Shown here: piece by piece, positions 61,912 through 64,000 of the stretch
Numbering within the stretch: the first letter of the stretch is position 1
How the letters are laid out: each line of letters begins with the position of its first letter
Translations under genes and position numbers: made by a program
The notes under the pieces: model-generated
What the model saw: only the letters and a program-made list of their open reading frames with translations
Databases searched by the model: none
Told to the model about the DNA's origin: nothing
NCBI RefSeq assembly: GCF_030814695.1
Contig: NZ_JAUSVL010000001.1
Location: forward strand, 124,001-188,000
Source: Oligosphaera ethanolica
GTDB taxonomy: Bacteria > Verrucomicrobiota > Lentisphaeria > Oligosphaerales > Oligosphaeraceae
Direction: 5' to 3'
Length of the DNA: 64,000 nt

Positions 61912-62943
61912 TCAAAATGTCGATACTCCGCAGGCTTTTGGGAGCCATTTGGCGGCGATGGTCACTGTTGCGCACGAGTAGACGGCCTGCAAGTAATCAA
62001 TGCGGGCCTTTTCGGAAAAACCCGTTTGTGCAATCAGTGTTTCCCGGAGTGGGTGGTGGCTTTGGATGAGGTATTCATTGCGCCGGTGGAGTCTTTCCAG
62101 AAGCTCAATAGCTGGCAGGCGGTCGAATTTACCGGCTTGGCCGCGGTTGCATTCTTTGCAGGCCAGGACCAGATTGGCCACGCCGTCAATGGCCTTGCCT
62201 TCGGCACAATACTTCAGCTTATGCGGGAAGAAGTGGTCCACATCGACCTCGTTGACTTGGTCATTGCTGATCATGATATCGCGGAAGCAATAGAAGCATT
62301 TGCCCTTTTGGTAGCCATTCAGGGCGGTTCGGGCCGACGTGACAGGGACTCTCTCCAGCGAGTTTGACAGCACCTGCAGGAACTGACTGTCGGGGTCGTG
62401 CTGGACACTGAGCACTTTGGCCGGCAGCTGCAAGTTCCAGGCTGTTTCCACCAGCCGCCAGCGCGATTCGGTCTCGTTATATAAATCCGTGAACATCGGC
62501 GATTCGCTCAGCCGGTAAAAATCCTCGGTGAGGCGAATGCCCTTGTTTTGTTTTCGTTCATCGTTAAAAAACCGGTGTGGTATTTCGTCGCCATGGACAT
62601 TGTGAAAGGCGTCAATCACATTTTGGAAACCCAGGCTGACGGTTTGCTCAATCAGCTGTGATTGCGACAATTCATTGTTATTGAAGGCCCGGCAGGCATC
62701 CAGAAATCGACTGTTTTCCACTGTGCATTGCTTGTCGTATTTCTTGAGGTGCTCGACCAGATAGCGGGAAAAGACCGGCGCCAATTCATCGAGTCGGATC
62801 AGATCATTGGCCTGTTTGAAGTGATACAGGCTTTTTGCCAGGGCAAATTTGTACGACGCCGTATTACGCCCAAACAGGATGATAGCCCGCCAATAATTCT
62901 CCAAGGTGGGGCTGACTTCATAAAAATGCCGGGTGTGATTCAT
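61912..62943 (-). CDS. HNH endonuclease
   Basis: 343 residues. The C-terminal HNH motif is GKCFYCFRDI (C216, C219), VDVDHFFPHKL (D236, H237), VANLVLACKECNRGQAGK (N257, C262, C265), so metal-bound and probably active. The N-terminal ~200 residues (YWRAIILFGRNTASYKFALAKSLYHF) are a helical domain found with similar HNH proteins in defence loci. The start codon overlaps the methyltransferase stop (ATGA), so the two are translationally coupled. 214 bp separate it from the helicase, with a TTGACA-like box at 61910-61915 (minus strand) but a poor -10. Confidence 0.85.
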   Translation of the reverse strand: MNHTRHFYEVSPTLENYWRAIILFGRNTASYKFALAKSLYHFKQANDLIRLDELAPVFSRYLVEHLKKYDKQCTVENSRFLDACRAFNNNELSQSQLIEQTVSLGFQNVIDAFHNVHGDEIPHRFFNDERKQNKGIRLTEDFYRLSESPMFTDLYNETESRWRLVETAWNLQLPAKVLSVQHDPDSQFLQVLSNSLERVPVTSARTALNGYQKGKCFYCFRDIMISNDQVNEVDVDHFFPHKLKYCAEGKAIDGVANLVLACKECNRGQAGKFDRLPAIELLERLHRRNEYLIQSHHPLRETLIAQTGFSEKARIDYLQAVYSCATVTIAAKWLPKACGVSTF

Positions 62944-63638
62944 GTCAATGAGTAGAGCAGAGTCGTCCAGCTCCGTTCGTCCCTTCCCAAAGAGTCCCCA
63001 GAGTCATAACGGCCATGGCATGCGAAACCACAGGGGACGAGACATGCCTCCAGTTCCGCTGCCGTGATGTCGGTGAAAAGTCGTCCGTCTTTGCGACTGC
63101 GCTGTTCACTATCGACCTCGGGGCCACGCAATGGTATAGAAATCACGAGTCTCCCCGATGGCCTTAACAGTCTCTTGAAGGTGCGCGCACTCTCGGCGAT
63201 GGCGGCTTTATCCAGGTGCATCAATACCGCTGAACAGAGCACCGCATCAAAAGCGCCCGAGGGAGTTCGAGGCAGCAGGGGCAACGCATCGCAGGTGATG
63301 CGGTCGCCGAGCTCGGGATGCAGCGCCTGCGCTTGCAAAACCATGTCCGGACAAGCATCAACGCCATAACAGTCGCAGCCGGCTTTCTGCCAGCAGGACA
63401 GATCCCGCCCAGAACCGCAGCCCACATCAAGCAGCACCGGCGACAAACCGGCGCCCGGCGCAAAAATGAATCTTTTGAGCACGGCAAACCGGGATTCATC
63501 AAACTCCGCGCCTTCGTACCTCAGAGCTACATCCCGGGCGTTCTCCGAGTAGTAACGCACGGTCCGAACATCGGCTGAGTGTATAGCCTTGGCTGCTTGC
63601 ATATCACCAGAAAAATCATTCACACTGCAATTCGCCAT
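62940..63638 (-). CDS. Class I SAM-dependent methyltransferase
   Basis: 232 residues from ATG 63638 (AGGA eight bases upstream; a GTG at 63662 is less likely). SAM site SPVLLDVGCGSGRDLSCW (68-82), acidic VDACPDMV, then FDAVLCSAVLMHLDKAAI, where the family acts on small molecules or exposed groups; no DNA-methylase NPPY motif. It opens the four-gene minus-strand cassette. Target unknown: a protein, nucleotide or small metabolite is more likely than DNA bases. Confidence 0.85.
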   Translation of the reverse strand: MANCSVNDFSGDMQAAKAIHSADVRTVRYYSENARDVALRYEGAEFDESRFAVLKRFIFAPGAGLSPVLLDVGCGSGRDLSCWQKAGCDCYGVDACPDMVLQAQALHPELGDRITCDALPLLPRTPSGAFDAVLCSAVLMHLDKAAIAESARTFKRLLRPSGRLVISIPLRGPEVDSEQRSRKDGRLFTDITAAELEACLVPCGFACHGRYDSGDSLGRDERSWTTLLYSLT

Positions 63639-64000
63639 ATCTATTCCTATTGCTGATTGCACTTTGCCCAGAGATGACCAGCACTGCCTGTCGTCATGCC
63701 CATGCTGATTGCTGATTGTGGTTGCCTGAGAAGCTTCTTTTGCATTGTCGCAACATTAACGATGAAAAGAGATTCCGAACGACGAATGGGCAGACAAGAC
63801 GTCACACCAGACAGATTCACAATCGGTCATTGGGCAGTTTACTAGGTTGATTTAAGGACAGGCAATTAACTTGAACGCACCCGAATTTTTTACTAAATGG
63901 AAAAGGCAAGAGGTGACTCCGAGTATGCCATGCCCGAAACACAACCTTTATACTATACCAAGAAAGAACTAATTAATTAGCCAAAAACTATCTTCTGAAT
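63639..64000. other. Upstream region of the cassette; possible remnant peptide near 63871
   Basis: No intact gene. From TTG at about 63871 a 33-codon frame (NAPEFFTKWKRQEVTPS...) ends in TAA near 63970; its start resembles the first residues of some class I adenine methylases (NxxEFxxKW), but nothing else matches. It could be the worn end of another restriction gene. Low confidence. The promoter of the methyltransferase gene must lie here; I found no clear boxes. Confidence 0.3.

Overview
The window looks like a chromosomal segment of a GC-rich, anaerobic or fermentative Gram-negative bacterium of the Planctomycetes-Verrucomicrobia-Chlamydiae group, most likely a Lentisphaerota. Three things point there (inference from gene content): a V-type ATPase operon in the E / DUF2764 / A / B / D / I / K order known from Chlamydiae and spirochaetes; a prepilin-like protein with an N-terminal [10 protein letters not shown] signature and a C-terminal RHGKGN...CDGH motif; and large LamG or agarase-like secreted enzymes. 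Rubredoxin, indolepyruvate:ferredoxin oxidoreductase and a likely Na+-type rotor ring fit an anaerobe.

Layout. 1-210: 3' part of a tRNA-Tyr whose 5' half is missing, plus a terminator. 0.4-9.6 kb: a radical-SAM-like SPASM/TPR protein without the usual cysteine triad, divergent from the V-ATPase operon. 9.6-11.1 kb: two tandem arrays (90/112 bp and 88 bp units). 11.1-14.6 kb: a stand-alone ISP/IIG-like restriction-modification polypeptide. 15.7-22.5 kb: an AT-rich accessory island holding a decayed Rhs-like gene, an Rhs-core fragment with a cysteine-rich tip, several small secreted or membrane proteins (possible immunity partners), and nested insertion sequences (an IS256-type element inside an IS1595-type element, next to a 274-bp MITE-like relative). 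23.3-29.1 kb: DUF1573-like protein, agarase-like hydrolase, FAD protein, small conserved protein, thioredoxin-fold protein. 29.9-35 kb: SAHH-like dehydrogenase with an FAD oxidoreductase, then a tightly coupled DAHP synthase and chorismatase-like pair. 35.4-41.1 kb: giant LamG protein and an SSS-family Na+/solute symporter. 41.3-46.4 kb: ArfB, prepilin, rubredoxin, an RHH protein, HesB-like protein, NqrF-like reductase, CorA. 47.2-51.1 kb: enolase-superfamily enzyme, double-SDR fusion and RraA-like protein, probably a sugar-acid pathway. 51.5-57.2 kb: TtcA-like ATPase and the iorB / paaK-like / iorA operon for aryl-pyruvate fermentation. 57.7-63.6 kb: a four-gene minus-strand cassette of methyltransferase, HNH nuclease, PLD-helicase and coiled-coil protein, the best candidate for an undescribed defence system.

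Almost every intergenic gap over 300 bp is filled with GC-rich, hairpin-forming interspersed repeats; at least seven families recur across the window. Many long open frames in those gaps are repeat artefacts and are not called as genes. All functions are read from sequence motifs and family knowledge; no database search was run.
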